From: Clostridiales bacterium
Lineage (GTDB): Bacteria; Bacillota; Clostridia; Oscillospirales; Oscillospiraceae
NCBI GenBank assembly: GCA_029268065.1
Contig: JAJUHC010000013.1
Location: forward strand, 1-64,000
Length of the DNA stretch: 64,000 nucleotides
Reading direction: 5' to 3'
Both the position numbers and the translations under genes were made by a program. Below the pieces are notes generated by a model. The model saw nothing but the letters and a program-made list of their open reading frames with translations. It did no database searches and was not told the origin of the DNA. Positions 30,688 to 41,389 of this stretch are shown piece by piece (the stretch's first letter is position 1; each line of letters begins with the position of its first letter).

Positions 30688-32544
30688 GTGAGCATATTAG
30701 AAAACATCAATACGCCGGATGACCTCAAAGGGCTGACAAGGGAGCAGCTTTCACAGCTCTGCGGCGAGATACGCGAATATATCGTGGAAAGCGTATCGGC
30801 TTCAGGGGGGCATCTTGCTTCCAATCTCGGGATAGTTGAGCTTACGATAGCCATTCACAGAGTTTATGATACATCTAAGGACAGACTGGTCTTTGACGTA
30901 GGACATCAGTGCTACGTACATAAGATTTTTACCGACAGGCGGGAGGCGTTTAAAAACCTCCGGAAGCTTGGCGGTATTTCGGGTTATCCGAAGCCGAGTG
31001 AGAGTGAACACGACGCCTTCATTGCCGGGCATGCGTCCAACTCCATATCTGTCGCGCTTGGCATGGCAAGGGCAAGGACGCTTCTGGGAGGAGACTACGA
31101 CGTGGTGGCGCTTATAGGTGACGGCGCGCTGACGGGGGGGCTTTGTTACGAGGCGCTGAGCAATGCGGGCGCGAGCGGAGAGCCGCTGGTGATAATACTC
31201 AACGACAACGGAATGTCGATAAGGAAAAACGTAGGCGGGATAGCAAGATACCTGTCGCACCAGAGGATCAAGCCCGCCTATTATTCCTTCAAGCTCTGGT
31301 ACCGAAGGGCAATGAACAAAATACCCGGCGGAAAGAGAATTTACGGCTTTACCCACAGATTGAAAACAATGATAAAAGAGGCGATTTTCCACTGCACGGT
31401 TTTTGAAGAAATGGGCCTTCAATATTTGGGGCCGGTGGACGGCCATGATATAGAAAAGCTTATAAACTACATCAGATGGGCGAAGAATCTGAGAGCGCCG
31501 ACAGTCATCCATGTAACGACGGTCAAGGGCAAGGGCTATGCCTTCTCGGAGGAAGCTCCGTACGAGTATCACGGCGTAGGCAAATTTGATCCAGAAACCG
31601 GCGTGGAGAAGTCGAACGGCGGTTTTTCTGGAAAATTCGGGAAGATCATGTGCGCCCTCGCCGAAAAGGATAAGCGGATCTGCGCGATAACTGCGGCTAT
31701 GGAGGACGGCACTGGACTCGACGAGTATGCAAGGCGGTTTCCGGCAAGATTTTTCGACGTCGGGATAGCGGAGGGGCATGCGGCGTCGATGGCGGCTGGG
31801 ATGGCGAAGCAGGGGCTTGTTCCGGTATTCGCGGTTTATTCTTCCTTTCTCCAGCGTTCTTACGACATGCTGATACATGACGTTGCGATACAGAATCTGC
31901 ATGTGGTGCTGGCGGTGGACAGAGCCGGACTCGTCGGTGAGGACGGTGAAACACATCATGGAGTTTTCGATGTCAATTACCTTTCAAGCATACCCGGTAT
32001 GACCATTTTCTGCCCCTCAAGCTATAAAGAGCTTGAAACCATGCTTGAGTACGCGGTGCTTGAAGCGGAAGGGCCCGTCGCGGTACGTTATCCAAGAGGC
32101 AAGGAAGGTTACTATAAAGAAAATGCGGGCCTGGAAAACGTCATATTGCGCGAGGGAACAGATATCTCCCTCGTCGTGTACGGCACCATGGTCAACTCCG
32201 CGCTGCATGCCGCGGAAATACTTGAGAAACAGGGGATTTCGGCCGAAATTGTAAAGTATGGCAGAATCCTTCCGCTTGACGTGGATCCGGTACTAAGGTC
32301 CATCTCCAAGACCAATCGCCTTTTGGTTGCGGAGGAGTGCGTTGGCGAGGGTTCCGTTGGACAGCGCATTGCGGCCGCGCTTGCCGAGCGCAAATGCGTG
32401 CCGGATATTCTCAGGCTCCGAAATCTCGGTGAACGATTCATTCCTCAGGGCACGATGTCCGAACTCTACCGATACTGCGGGATAGACGGGGAAAGCCTTG
32501 CGGAGGAGGCAAGAGAGCTTTTGAAAGGAAAAAGCCATGAGTAA
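30688..32544 (+). CDS. dxs: 1-deoxy-D-xylulose-5-phosphate synthase
   Basis: DVGHQCYVHKIFTDR, GDGALTGGLCYEALSNAG, HVTTVKGKGYAFSE, DRAGLVGEDGETHHGVFD. Confidence 0.95.
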   Translation: MSILENINTPDDLKGLTREQLSQLCGEIREYIVESVSASGGHLASNLGIVELTIAIHRVYDTSKDRLVFDVGHQCYVHKIFTDRREAFKNLRKLGGISGYPKPSESEHDAFIAGHASNSISVALGMARARTLLGGDYDVVALIGDGALTGGLCYEALSNAGASGEPLVIILNDNGMSIRKNVGGIARYLSHQRIKPAYYSFKLWYRRAMNKIPGGKRIYGFTHRLKTMIKEAIFHCTVFEEMGLQYLGPVDGHDIEKLINYIRWAKNLRAPTVIHVTTVKGKGYAFSEEAPYEYHGVGKFDPETGVEKSNGGFSGKFGKIMCALAEKDKRICAITAAMEDGTGLDEYARRFPARFFDVGIAEGHAASMAAGMAKQGLVPVFAVYSSFLQRSYDMLIHDVAIQNLHVVLAVDRAGLVGEDGETHHGVFDVNYLSSIPGMTIFCPSSYKELETMLEYAVLEAEGPVAVRYPRGKEGYYKENAGLENVILREGTDISLVVYGTMVNSALHAAEILEKQGISAEIVKYGRILPLDVDPVLRSISKTNRLLVAEECVGEGSVGQRIAAALAERKCVPDILRLRNLGERFIPQGTMSELYRYCGIDGESLAEEARELLKGKSHE

Positions 32545-33343
32545 AGTGAGACTGGACCTTCTGGTTTTTCGGAAGGGCCTCGCAGACAGCCGCGAAAGAG
32601 CCCGTACCGAAATTATGAGCGGGAATGTTTTTGTGAACGGTCAGAGATCGGACAAGCCAGGAACCTCGGTCGATGAAAACTGCTCTCTTGAGCTTCGCGG
32701 GGTACAGGCCGAATTTGTTAGCCGCGGAGGATTGAAGCTGCGAAAGGCGCTGGACTTTTTCGGAGTCAGTCCCGAGGGGAAGATATGCCTGGACTGCGGG
32801 GCCTCCACTGGAGGCTTTACGGACTGCCTCTTAAAGAGAGGCGCCGCCAGGGTATACGCGGTCGATGTGGGCTACGGACAGCTCGCGTGGACGATAAGGA
32901 ACGACCCGAGGGTGGTTACTCTTGAGCGCACCAATATAAGGTACGTTACAAAAGAACAGATTCCGGATGACATTGATCTCGCCGTAATAGACGTGTCCTT
33001 TATATCTCTCAGGCTGGTTTTGCCGGCCGTCAAGGCTCTCCTGAAGGAAAGCGGAGAAATTGTTTGCCTGATAAAGCCGCAATTTGAGGCGGGCAGGGGC
33101 AAGGTGGGGAAGAAAGGGGTCGTGCGGGACAACTCGACGCGGCTGGAGGTTCTTTCTGATTTTATCTCTTATTCGTCGGCGAACGGCTTCGCAGTCAGGG
33201 GACTGACTTACTCGCCCATAAAGGGGCCTGAAGGGAATATCGAATTTCTGGGACATCTCGGTTACGGAAACGGCCGTATTGTCGACGCCGCAGAAGTTCT
33301 GAAAGACGCGCTTGAGGATCTTGAAAACGGCAGGGGGGAATGA
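32537..33343 (+). CDS. tlyA: TlyA family rRNA (cytidine-2'-O)-methyltransferase/hemolysin
   Basis: S4 domain RLDLLVFRKGLADSRERARTEIMSGNVFVNG; CLDCGASTGGFTDCLLKRGA. Confidence 0.93.
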   Translation: MSKVRLDLLVFRKGLADSRERARTEIMSGNVFVNGQRSDKPGTSVDENCSLELRGVQAEFVSRGGLKLRKALDFFGVSPEGKICLDCGASTGGFTDCLLKRGAARVYAVDVGYGQLAWTIRNDPRVVTLERTNIRYVTKEQIPDDIDLAVIDVSFISLRLVLPAVKALLKESGEIVCLIKPQFEAGRGKVGKKGVVRDNSTRLEVLSDFISYSSANGFAVRGLTYSPIKGPEGNIEFLGHLGYGNGRIVDAAEVLKDALEDLENGRGE

Positions 33344-33344
33344 T

Positions 33345-34208
33345 TTGAACAATATAGTGCTTTGTACGAATCCCAGAAGGGACGCTGATTTTAGATTTAC
33401 CCTCTCTATTCGCAGGCTGATACAGAAATGCGGAATAAATCCTCTGAATACGGTCTTGTTTCCGCCGAAGGATGCGGAGCTTCCGAAGGACATGGAATTT
33501 GTTCCGATCGAGGACGCGCTGAAAGGAGCCGAGCTGCTCATATGCCTCGGAGGAGACGGAACCATACTGCACGCCGCGAAGGCTGCCGCGCAAAATAAGG
33601 TGCCGGTTCTCGGGATAAATATAGGGCGCAAAGGCTTCATCGCCGACCTTGAGGCCGCCGACTACGAGAAGATAACGGAAGCCGTCTCGGGCAGGTTTGC
33701 TGTGGACGAGAGAATGATGCTTAATGCGCATATCGAGCGCGGGGGTGAAACAATTTACTCCGACTTCGCTCTTAACGACGCCGTCGTGGCGAGGGGCAGC
33801 GTAAACAGGACGATAGACTTTGCGGTTTACGGCGATGAAAAGAAGATATTCAATCTTTCGGGAGATGGAATAATAGTAGCCACGCCCACGGGCTCGACGG
33901 CATATTCCATGTCCGCCGGCGGGCCGATACTCGAACCCTCCGCGAGCGCTCTTGTGGTTACTCCGATATGCGCCCACGACCTTAGAGCGAAAGCGTTTGT
34001 GCTTTCAAGCGAAGCCGAGGTGACCATAGAGATAGGCGATTTGAGCGAAAAAAGCGCGTTCCTATCGCTTGACGGACCGGAAACCGCCGAGCTTATAAGC
34101 GGAGACAGGGTCAAAATTACGAAATCGGAATATAAAACCCGGCTTGTACGAGTGCTGAACAGGAGCTTTTACGAGATAGTCAACCAAAAGCTTGGCGCGG
34201 GTCTATGA
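33345..34208 (+). CDS. NAD(+)/NADH kinase
   Basis: LLICLGGDGTILHAAK, LNDAVVARGSVNR, DGIIVATPTGSTAYSMSAGGPI; TTG start right after tlyA. Confidence 0.93.
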   Translation: MNNIVLCTNPRRDADFRFTLSIRRLIQKCGINPLNTVLFPPKDAELPKDMEFVPIEDALKGAELLICLGGDGTILHAAKAAAQNKVPVLGINIGRKGFIADLEAADYEKITEAVSGRFAVDERMMLNAHIERGGETIYSDFALNDAVVARGSVNRTIDFAVYGDEKKIFNLSGDGIIVATPTGSTAYSMSAGGPILEPSASALVVTPICAHDLRAKAFVLSSEAEVTIEIGDLSEKSAFLSLDGPETAELISGDRVKITKSEYKTRLVRVLNRSFYEIVNQKLGAGL

Positions 34209-34227
34209 GCCGGAAGGGAGTATATGG

Positions 34228-34677
34228 ATGAAAGGTTCAAGACAGGAAGCAATACTGAAAATAATTGAAGAAACAGACATCGAAAATCAGAATCAGCTTA
34301 TCGAGCAGCTCAAGAAATACGGATACAGCAGCACGCAGGCCACCGTATCAAGAGACATAAGGGAGCTGCGGCTTGTCAAGGAGCTCACCTCGGGAGGCGG
34401 CTACCGCTACGCAGCGCCGTCTAAGAACGAGGTGACAAACAACAGTCTGCGCCTCAAAAATATACTTAAGGAGTGCGTGACGTCAGTGGACTACGCCCAG
34501 AATATCGTCGTTATCAAAACCTTGCCGGGGCTTGCCTCGGCGGCATGCTCAGCCATAGACGGTATGGAAATACGGGATCTTGTAGGCACTCTGGCCGGGG
34601 ACGACACCGCTTTTCTCGCGATGCGCGACGTTGAATGCGCAAAGGTATTCTGCAGGGAAATATACGAGATATTATAA
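34228..34677 (+). CDS. argR: Arginine repressor
   Basis: MKGSRQEAILKIIEETDIENQNQLIEQLKKYGYSSTQATVSRDIRELRLVK. Confidence 0.93.
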   Translation: MKGSRQEAILKIIEETDIENQNQLIEQLKKYGYSSTQATVSRDIRELRLVKELTSGGGYRYAAPSKNEVTNNSLRLKNILKECVTSVDYAQNIVVIKTLPGLASAACSAIDGMEIRDLVGTLAGDDTAFLAMRDVECAKVFCREIYEIL

Positions 34678-34701
34678 AACCAAATAAGGGGTAAGTGCGG
34701 A

Positions 34702-36372
34702 ATGCTTACGGTTTTGCATATAGAAAATATCGCGGTAATTGAAAAGGCCGATATAGAGTTCGGAAGCGGTTTCAACGTGATGACCGGCGAGACGGGCGCG
34801 GGCAAATCCATCGTCATAGACGCCATCGGCGCTGTTTTGGGCGAGCGAACCTCAAGGGAGCTGATCCGCACCGGTGCGCAGAGCGCTCTCGTCACCGCGG
34901 TTTTCAACGAGCTTCCTCCGGAGCTTAGATGGTTTGAGGAGAATGGGATACTGCCCGACGAAGATGGAAACCTTCTCCTTATGAGGAAAATCACCCCGGA
35001 CGGAAAGAACAGCTGCAGGGTCAACGGATGCCCCGTGACGGTGGCTCAGCTGAAGGCTCTCGGGCGTGAGCTGCTTAATATACATGGCCAGCACGACAGC
35101 CTCCAGATGTTTGACGAGAGCTATCAGCTTGAATTTGTGGACGGCTTCGGACAGATAAGCTCCGAAGCGTACAGAAAAGCATACGGCGAGTACCGCGCTA
35201 TACTCAAGGAAATAGAAGCGCTGACCATGGACGAGTCTGAAAAGGAACGCAAAAAGGATATGCTTAGCTTCCAGATTTCCGAACTTGAGAACGCGAGGCT
35301 CAGAGAGGGCGAGGATGAGGAGCTTGAAGCCCGGAGGCTTTTCCTGAAAAGCGCCGCGAAGAGGATGGAAAGCATAGAGAAGGTCTTTGCCATCTTCGAC
35401 GGAGACGATGAAACCGACGGCGTTTACGCACTGGCTGCAAATGCGGAGCGCCTCCTTGCTTCGGCGCTGATGCGCGGTGATGACGGATTTGGAAAAAACC
35501 TGCTTGACGACGTTTCGGAGCTCTGCCGCTCGGCCTCGGACATACTCGAGCAGCTGCGCGACCTCAGGGACGAGCTGGAGTTTTCCCCCGAGGAGTACGA
35601 TCGCATTGAAACGAGGCTTTCGGCCTTAAACAGGCTTTCAAGGAAATACGGGGGGAATGTAAGGTTTCTCATTGAGTATCTTGAAAAGTGCCGGCTGGAG
35701 CTTGACAATATCGAATACGCCGACGACAGGCTGAGTAAGCTGAGTAAACAGCTCGAGGCAAAAAGAAAAGAGTGTGAGGACCTTGCGGAAAGGCTTTCAG
35801 ACGACAGAAGGAAGGCGGCGAAGCGCCTTCGGGAAAGGGTTCTGGACGAGCTTTTGCAGCTTGACATGCCCAAGGTTCGGCTTGAAATAGCTTTCAGTGA
35901 AAAATCCATGGATATGAGCGGCAAGGATGTCATTTCCTTTGAAATGTCGACGAACCCCGGCGAGAGCTTAAGACCAATTAGCAAAATTGCGTCCGGAGGC
36001 GAGCTTTCGCGCATAATGCTTGCGCTGAAGACCGTCATAGCGGAAAACGACAGGATAGGCACACTGATATTTGACGAGGTTGACAGCGGCGTCAGCGGCA
36101 AAGCCGCGCAGAAGGTGGGGGCCAAGCTGAAGGAAGCGGCGTCGCACCGTCAGGTGATATCAGTCACGCATTTGCCTCAGGTCGCGGCTTATGCCGATGT
36201 ACACCTTAAGGTAACAAAAAATACTGAGGGCGCGCGTACTGATATTAGCGTAAAGCAATTGGACAAGCGGGAACGCGTATCGGAAATAGCCCGCATCATT
36301 TCCGGAGAAAAGGTCACGGATCTGAGCTTAAGGCATGCCGAAGAGATGATATCAATGGCCGGAGGGTATTGA
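34702..36372 (+). CDS. recN: DNA repair protein RecN
   Basis: VMTGETGAGKSIVIDAIGAVLGER, ASGGELSRIMLALK, TLIFDEVDSGVSG. Confidence 0.95.
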   Translation: MLTVLHIENIAVIEKADIEFGSGFNVMTGETGAGKSIVIDAIGAVLGERTSRELIRTGAQSALVTAVFNELPPELRWFEENGILPDEDGNLLLMRKITPDGKNSCRVNGCPVTVAQLKALGRELLNIHGQHDSLQMFDESYQLEFVDGFGQISSEAYRKAYGEYRAILKEIEALTMDESEKERKKDMLSFQISELENARLREGEDEELEARRLFLKSAAKRMESIEKVFAIFDGDDETDGVYALAANAERLLASALMRGDDGFGKNLLDDVSELCRSASDILEQLRDLRDELEFSPEEYDRIETRLSALNRLSRKYGGNVRFLIEYLEKCRLELDNIEYADDRLSKLSKQLEAKRKECEDLAERLSDDRRKAAKRLRERVLDELLQLDMPKVRLEIAFSEKSMDMSGKDVISFEMSTNPGESLRPISKIASGGELSRIMLALKTVIAENDRIGTLIFDEVDSGVSGKAAQKVGAKLKEAASHRQVISVTHLPQVAAYADVHLKVTKNTEGARTDISVKQLDKRERVSEIARIISGEKVTDLSLRHAEEMISMAGGY

Positions 36373-36397
36373 CAAATACAACGGCCCTGTATATAAT
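36369..36397 (+). promoter_or_regulatory. Promoter for the tyrS T-box leader, -35 overlapping the recN stop codon
   Basis: TTGACA-17-TATAAT. Confidence 0.8.
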
Positions 36398-36403
36398 GAG
36401 CCA

Positions 36404-36695
36404 AAAGCTGAAGAAAGTACTTATTAAATGCAAGGAAGAGAAGAAGTAACACGCCATTTGCCCGCAAAGAGAGCCTCCGTTTGGTGAGAGGGGGAGGGGT
36501 CACGCGTGCGAATACATCTCGGAGCAGCCGCCCGAAAGCGTAAGCGAGTAGGCGCGCGCCGGGTTCGCCCGTTAAAGCGACGGAGTCAAGAACTCCACGA
36601 TGCCGTTATCGCGAGGTAAGGGCAAACCAGAGGTGGTACAGCGTTTATCAACGCCCTCTGCTCGTTTGAGCGGGGGGCTATTATTATTTGGAGTG
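36404..36695 (+). ncRNA. T-box leader (tyrosine)
   Basis: T-box core AGAGGTGGTACAGCG (36629-36643) with CGCCCTCT; terminator GCCCTCTGCTC-GTTT-GAGCGGGGGGC + TATTATTATTT; specifier candidate GAA-TAC-ATCT; directly upstream of tyrS. Confidence 0.9.
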
Positions 36696-36701
36696 AAAAT
36701 T

Positions 36702-37928
36702 ATGACAGTATATGACGAACTGGTGGCGAGAGGACTAATCGCGCAGGTCACGGACGAGCCTGAGATAAGGGAGCTTATCAATAACGGAAAGGCCACGTTC
36801 TATATTGGCTTTGATCCGACTGCCGACAGCCTCCATGTCGGGCATTTCATGGCGCTTTGCCTCATGAAGCGCCTCCAGATGGCGGGCAACCGCCCGATAG
36901 CTCTCATCGGCGGCGGCACCGCAATGATCGGCGACCCCTCGGGACGCACAGATATGCGCCAGATGATGACTCCGGAAATCATCGATCACAACTGCGAGTG
37001 CTTCAAAAAGCAGATGAGCAAATTCATCGACTTTTCGGGCGGAAAGGCAATAATGGCAAATAACGCGGACTGGCTCATGGCCCTTAACTACGTCGAGCTG
37101 CTCCGCGAAGTGGGTTCGCATTTTTCCGTTAACCGTATGCTTACGGCGGAATGCTACAAGCAGCGCATGGAGAAGGGGCTGACCTTTCTCGAATTCAACT
37201 ATATGATAATGCAGAGCTATGACTTCTACGAGCTTTTCAGAAGGTACGGCTGCAGATTGCAGTGCGGCGGCGACGACCAGTGGTCGAACATACTCGGCGG
37301 AACCGAGCTTATACGCCGCAAGCTGGGCGAGGACGCCTACGGGCTTACAATCACCCTGCTTCTGACCAGCGAGGGCAAAAAAATGGGCAAAACCCAGTCC
37401 GGCGCCGTCTGGCTGGGCCCTGAAAAAACCACGCCCTATGACTTCTTCCAGTACTGGCGCAATGTTGAGGACGCGGACGTTTTGAAGTGCCTGCGCATGC
37501 TGACCTTCCTTCCGCTCGATGAAATAGAGAAGATGGAGAAGTGGGAGGGCAGCGAGCTTAATACCGCAAAGGAAATCCTGGCGTTTGAGCTCACCAAGCT
37601 CGTGCACGGCGAGGAAGAGGCAAAAAAGGCAAAAGACGCCGCAAAGGCCCTGTTCTCATCAGGCGGGGACTTATCAAACATGCCTTCAACGGAGCTCGGC
37701 GATTCGGATTTTGCCGACGGGGAAATAGGTATAATAGACATCCTTGTAAGGACCGGGCTTGTATCCTCCAAGTCGGAGGGGAGGCGGGCCGTCGAGCAGG
37801 GCGGGGTTGAGGCGGACGGCAAAAAGGTTTCGGACTTCAACCAGAAATTTGATAGGGACCGTTTTTCAGGCGAAGGAATCATAATCAGAAAGGGCAAAAA
37901 ATCCTATAACCGGGTCTACTCAAAATAA
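36702..37928 (+). CDS. tyrS: Tyrosyl-tRNA synthetase
   Basis: [17 protein letters not shown] (HIGH), KMGKTQSG (KMSKS), C-terminal S4; start trimmed to MTVYDEL. Confidence 0.95.
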   Translation: MTVYDELVARGLIAQVTDEPEIRELINNGKATFYIGFDPTADSLHVGHFMALCLMKRLQMAGNRPIALIGGGTAMIGDPSGRTDMRQMMTPEIIDHNCECFKKQMSKFIDFSGGKAIMANNADWLMALNYVELLREVGSHFSVNRMLTAECYKQRMEKGLTFLEFNYMIMQSYDFYELFRRYGCRLQCGGDDQWSNILGGTELIRRKLGEDAYGLTITLLLTSEGKKMGKTQSGAVWLGPEKTTPYDFFQYWRNVEDADVLKCLRMLTFLPLDEIEKMEKWEGSELNTAKEILAFELTKLVHGEEEAKKAKDAAKALFSSGGDLSNMPSTELGDSDFADGEIGIIDILVRTGLVSSKSEGRRAVEQGGVEADGKKVSDFNQKFDRDRFSGEGIIIRKGKKSYNRVYSK

Positions 37929-37977
37929 CACAAGCGCCCGGCGCATTAAAACGCGCCGGGCGCTTGTGTTATTTTAC
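37929..37977 (+). terminator. Bidirectional terminator between convergent tyrS and glnS
   Basis: AACACAAGCGCCCGGCGC...GCGCCGGGCGCTTGTGTT inverted repeat followed by ATTTT. Confidence 0.85.
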
Positions 37978-39635
37978 GGCTTGAAGCTGTCCTTCAGCGA
38001 TACGCTGCGGTTGAAAACCGGAGAGCCGGGCTTTGAGTCCCTGTTATCCACGCAGAAGTAGCCGAGCCTCAGGAACTGGAAGTTATCGGGGAACGCGGCG
38101 TTCCCAAGGCAGCGCTCCAGCTTGCAGTTTTTGAGGATTTCAAGCGAATTCGGGTTGATAAAATCGAGGAAATTCCTGTCGGCGGCGTCGGGATCCGGGT
38201 CGGTGAACAGATTGTCGTAAATCCTCACCTCGGCATCAAGGGCCGTTCCGGAATCGACCCAGTGTATGGTGCCGCGGACCTTCCGGCCGTCGGGGGTATT
38301 GCCGCCGCGCGTTTCGGGGTCGTATTCGGCGAGAACCTCGGTCACGTTACCGTTTTCGTCCTTTATGCAGCCGGTGCATTTCACAACGTAAGCGGACTTG
38401 AGGCGCACCTCGTTGCCCGGATAGAGGCGGTTATACTTCTTCGCAGGCTCCTCCATGAAGTCGTCGGCCTCAATCCAGAGATTCTTTGAGAAGGTGACAG
38501 TTCTGGTGCCGTCCTCGGGGTTCTCTGGGTTGTTTTCAACCTCAAACAGCTCGGTCTTGCCGTCCGGGTAATTTGTAACGGTCAGCCTTACTGGCCGCAG
38601 AACCGCCATGACGCGTTTTGCCCTCAGATTGAGGTCGTCCCGCAGACAGTGCTCGAGAAACGCAAAATCGACGGTGCTCGGAACCTTGGATACTCCAATC
38701 CGCTCTATAAAATTCTTAATTGACGAGGGCGTGTAGCCGCGACGGCGAAGACCGCAAAGGGTCGGCATGCGCGGGTCGTCCCAGCCGCTGACGAGCCCTT
38801 CCTCAACGAGCTTTCTGAGCTTGCGCTTGCTCATCACCGTATAATTTATGCTGAGACGCGCGAATTCTATCTGGCGCGGCTTGCAGCTTACGTCGGTGTT
38901 GTTAATCACCCAGTCGTAAAGCGGACGGTGATCCTCGTATTCGAGCGAACAGAGCGAGTGTGTGATGCCCTCAATAGCGTCCTGAATCGGGTGCGCGAAA
39001 TCGTACATGGGATAGATGCACCACTTGTCACCGGTGCGGTGATGATTGACGTACCGAATGCGGTAAAGCACGGGGTCGCGCATATTGAAATTGCCGGAAG
39101 CAAGATCGATTTTAGCGCGCAGGGTCATCGCACCCTCGGGAAACTCACCGTTTTTCATACGCTGAAAAAGCTCAAGGCTTTCTGCGATCGGTCGGTCGCG
39201 GTATGGGCTTGTGGCGGGAGTTGTCAGATCACCGCGCTTGGCCTTGAAATCCTCCGGAGAAAGCTCGCACACGTAGGCAAGTCCCTTTTTTATCAGCCCC
39301 ACGGCAAGCTCATAGGTTTTTTCGAAGTAGTCGGAGCCGTAATAGAATCTGTCGTCCCAGGTGAACCCCAACCATTTGATGTCTTCCTGAATGGCGTCCA
39401 CATACTCGGTGTCCTCCTTGGCCGGGTTTGTGTCGTCCATCCGGAGATTGCAGAGTCCACCGTATTTCTCAGCCGATCCGAAGTTGATGCAGATAGCCTT
39501 GCAATGACCTATATGCAGGTAACCGTTAGGCTCCGGCGGAAAACGCGTATGGACCTTTTTTCCCTCAAACCGACCGCCTTCGCCGATATCCTCCTCTATA
39601 AAAGCATGGATAAAATTTTTAGAAATTTCTTCCAT
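37974..39635 (-). CDS. glnS: Glutaminyl-tRNA synthetase
   Basis: TRFPPEPNGYLHIGHCKAICINFG, YTVMSKRKLRKLVEEG, HRPLYDWVINN. Confidence 0.95.
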   Translation of the reverse strand: MEEISKNFIHAFIEEDIGEGGRFEGKKVHTRFPPEPNGYLHIGHCKAICINFGSAEKYGGLCNLRMDDTNPAKEDTEYVDAIQEDIKWLGFTWDDRFYYGSDYFEKTYELAVGLIKKGLAYVCELSPEDFKAKRGDLTTPATSPYRDRPIAESLELFQRMKNGEFPEGAMTLRAKIDLASGNFNMRDPVLYRIRYVNHHRTGDKWCIYPMYDFAHPIQDAIEGITHSLCSLEYEDHRPLYDWVINNTDVSCKPRQIEFARLSINYTVMSKRKLRKLVEEGLVSGWDDPRMPTLCGLRRRGYTPSSIKNFIERIGVSKVPSTVDFAFLEHCLRDDLNLRAKRVMAVLRPVRLTVTNYPDGKTELFEVENNPENPEDGTRTVTFSKNLWIEADDFMEEPAKKYNRLYPGNEVRLKSAYVVKCTGCIKDENGNVTEVLAEYDPETRGGNTPDGRKVRGTIHWVDSGTALDAEVRIYDNLFTDPDPDAADRNFLDFINPNSLEILKNCKLERCLGNAAFPDNFQFLRLGYFCVDNRDSKPGSPVFNRSVSLKDSFKP

Positions 39636-39704
39636 CGTTTCACTCCTGATTCAACTGATTATTTCCATATTATATACTAAAGAATGAAAAAAGAAAATAT
39701 AATA

Positions 39705-39733
39705 TTTACAAAAACTTTGCGGTTTAGTATAAT
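39705..39733 (+). promoter_or_regulatory. Promoter for the SLH/deacetylase gene
   Basis: TTTACA-17-TATAAT. Confidence 0.75.
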
Positions 39734-39770
39734 ATCAGAGTTATCTACACAGCTTACGGGGGTGCAGGGA

Positions 39771-41339
39771 TTGAAGGGAAGCGTTTTCAAATTAAGACCG
39801 GCGGAAAACGAAGCCCAGGAACCCGCCCCAGATTCCCGTGCTAAGAATTTGAAAAAGCTTTGTCAAAAGGCCATTCACGGGGTTTCCACTTTCATTAAAA
39901 GGACCGCGCAAGCCGTAACCGCGTTTCCGAAACGTTTTTTAAAGGGTACGGCTCGATATATATGGGCGAAAAAAAAGGCAATTCTCAAAACATTCGCCCT
40001 GCTTATCTGCATAATGCTTGTGTTTTCCCTATTGCCTTATCAGGACGCCTCTCCGCGCTACGACGACGTACCCGAAAAGCACTGGGCGTATCAATATATT
40101 ACATATCTGAGCGAAAAAGGCTTTCTTAAGGGTTATATTGGCGGCAAGTTTTCGCCAGACAGCAGCGTGACAGTTGCGGAATTCATCGCGGCAGCCTGCC
40201 GAATGACCGGAATGGATGATACCAAGCTTGAGAAGAGCGGCTATTCTTTTGAGGCAGCGATAAAATACGCCAACTATATGAATTGGGTAAGCGATAAGGA
40301 AGTGCCTTCGGCAGACTATTCACGTCCGATAACAAGGGAGCTTGCGGTAAAGATAGCAATGTCGGCCTTTTTTCCGGATATCGCCAAAGAGGGTTCGGTT
40401 TATTATGCCGCCAATACGGACGGTAAAAATGAGATAGATGCGGTCAATTTGAACAGCATAAGGCTTGCGTATTCGATGGGCATTTTGACGGGCTATGCAG
40501 ACGGAGCCTTCAAAGCCAAGGATAACCTCAGCAGAGCGGAAGCCGCAGCAATGCTTTACAGGGTGTGGTCAAAGTACAATAGGGAGCCGGGCGGGCTGGA
40601 ATCCGTTACCGTACCGATACTGCTGTACCACCATATTTCCAATTCTAAGGGGTACACTACGCCGGAAAAGTTCCGGCAGGATATGGAAAGCCTGAAAAAA
40701 GCGGGTTATAATACAATTTTTTACAGCGACCTTTACGAATATGCGGCTAAAGGCAGGGCTCTCCCGGAAAAACCGGTCATCGTAACGTTTGACGACGGCT
40801 ATTACAGCAACTACGAGTATGCGTATCCTGTGCTCAAGGAGCTTGGCATGAAGGCGGAGATATCTGTGATAGGCTGCTGGGTGGGCATAAAGGAGCTTTC
40901 GGGAGTCATACCGCATTTCAGTTGGAGCGAGGCTCAGGAGATGTACAAATCCGAAACCGTACATATTGAAGCCCATTCTTACAGGATGCATGACTACGAC
41001 CCAAGCGGAAAGGTAACGCGGCACGGGATTTTAAAGCGTCAGGACGAGGACTATGAGCGCTATATAAAAGTCTTGGTAAGTGATACGAAGACGGTGACGT
41101 CGATGATAGAGCAAAATATGGGCTACAAGCCGCTTGCCTATACATATCCCAACGGCTACAACACCCCGCTGAGTGAGAAGATAATGGAATCGCTTGGATA
41201 TAAAATTACGGTGACTATAAAAGAAGGAATAAATACAGTAATAAAGGGCGATACTTCATCACTCATGCATCTGAAGCGTATTGCTGTCGATGACTATAAA
41301 GGCGATGTCGTAAGCCTGATAAACAGAAGATATTTATAA
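39771..41339 (+). CDS. Membrane-anchored SLH-domain polysaccharide deacetylase
   Basis: SLH repeats ([46 protein letters not shown]), deacetylase motif [26 protein letters not shown] start downstream of the promoter at 39705-39733. Confidence 0.85.
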   Translation: MKGSVFKLRPAENEAQEPAPDSRAKNLKKLCQKAIHGVSTFIKRTAQAVTAFPKRFLKGTARYIWAKKKAILKTFALLICIMLVFSLLPYQDASPRYDDVPEKHWAYQYITYLSEKGFLKGYIGGKFSPDSSVTVAEFIAAACRMTGMDDTKLEKSGYSFEAAIKYANYMNWVSDKEVPSADYSRPITRELAVKIAMSAFFPDIAKEGSVYYAANTDGKNEIDAVNLNSIRLAYSMGILTGYADGAFKAKDNLSRAEAAAMLYRVWSKYNREPGGLESVTVPILLYHHISNSKGYTTPEKFRQDMESLKKAGYNTIFYSDLYEYAAKGRALPEKPVIVTFDDGYYSNYEYAYPVLKELGMKAEISVIGCWVGIKELSGVIPHFSWSEAQEMYKSETVHIEAHSYRMHDYDPSGKVTRHGILKRQDEDYERYIKVLVSDTKTVTSMIEQNMGYKPLAYTYPNGYNTPLSEKIMESLGYKITVTIKEGINTVIKGDTSSLMHLKRIAVDDYKGDVVSLINRRYL

Positions 41340-41389
41340 ATTACAAATTACAATTGCAGAATACCCAGCAGTCGAAAGGATATGACACA

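Noticed and set aside
41340-41389. T-box upstream of valS
   Set aside because: No GGTGGTACCGCG-type core; intergenic space too short.
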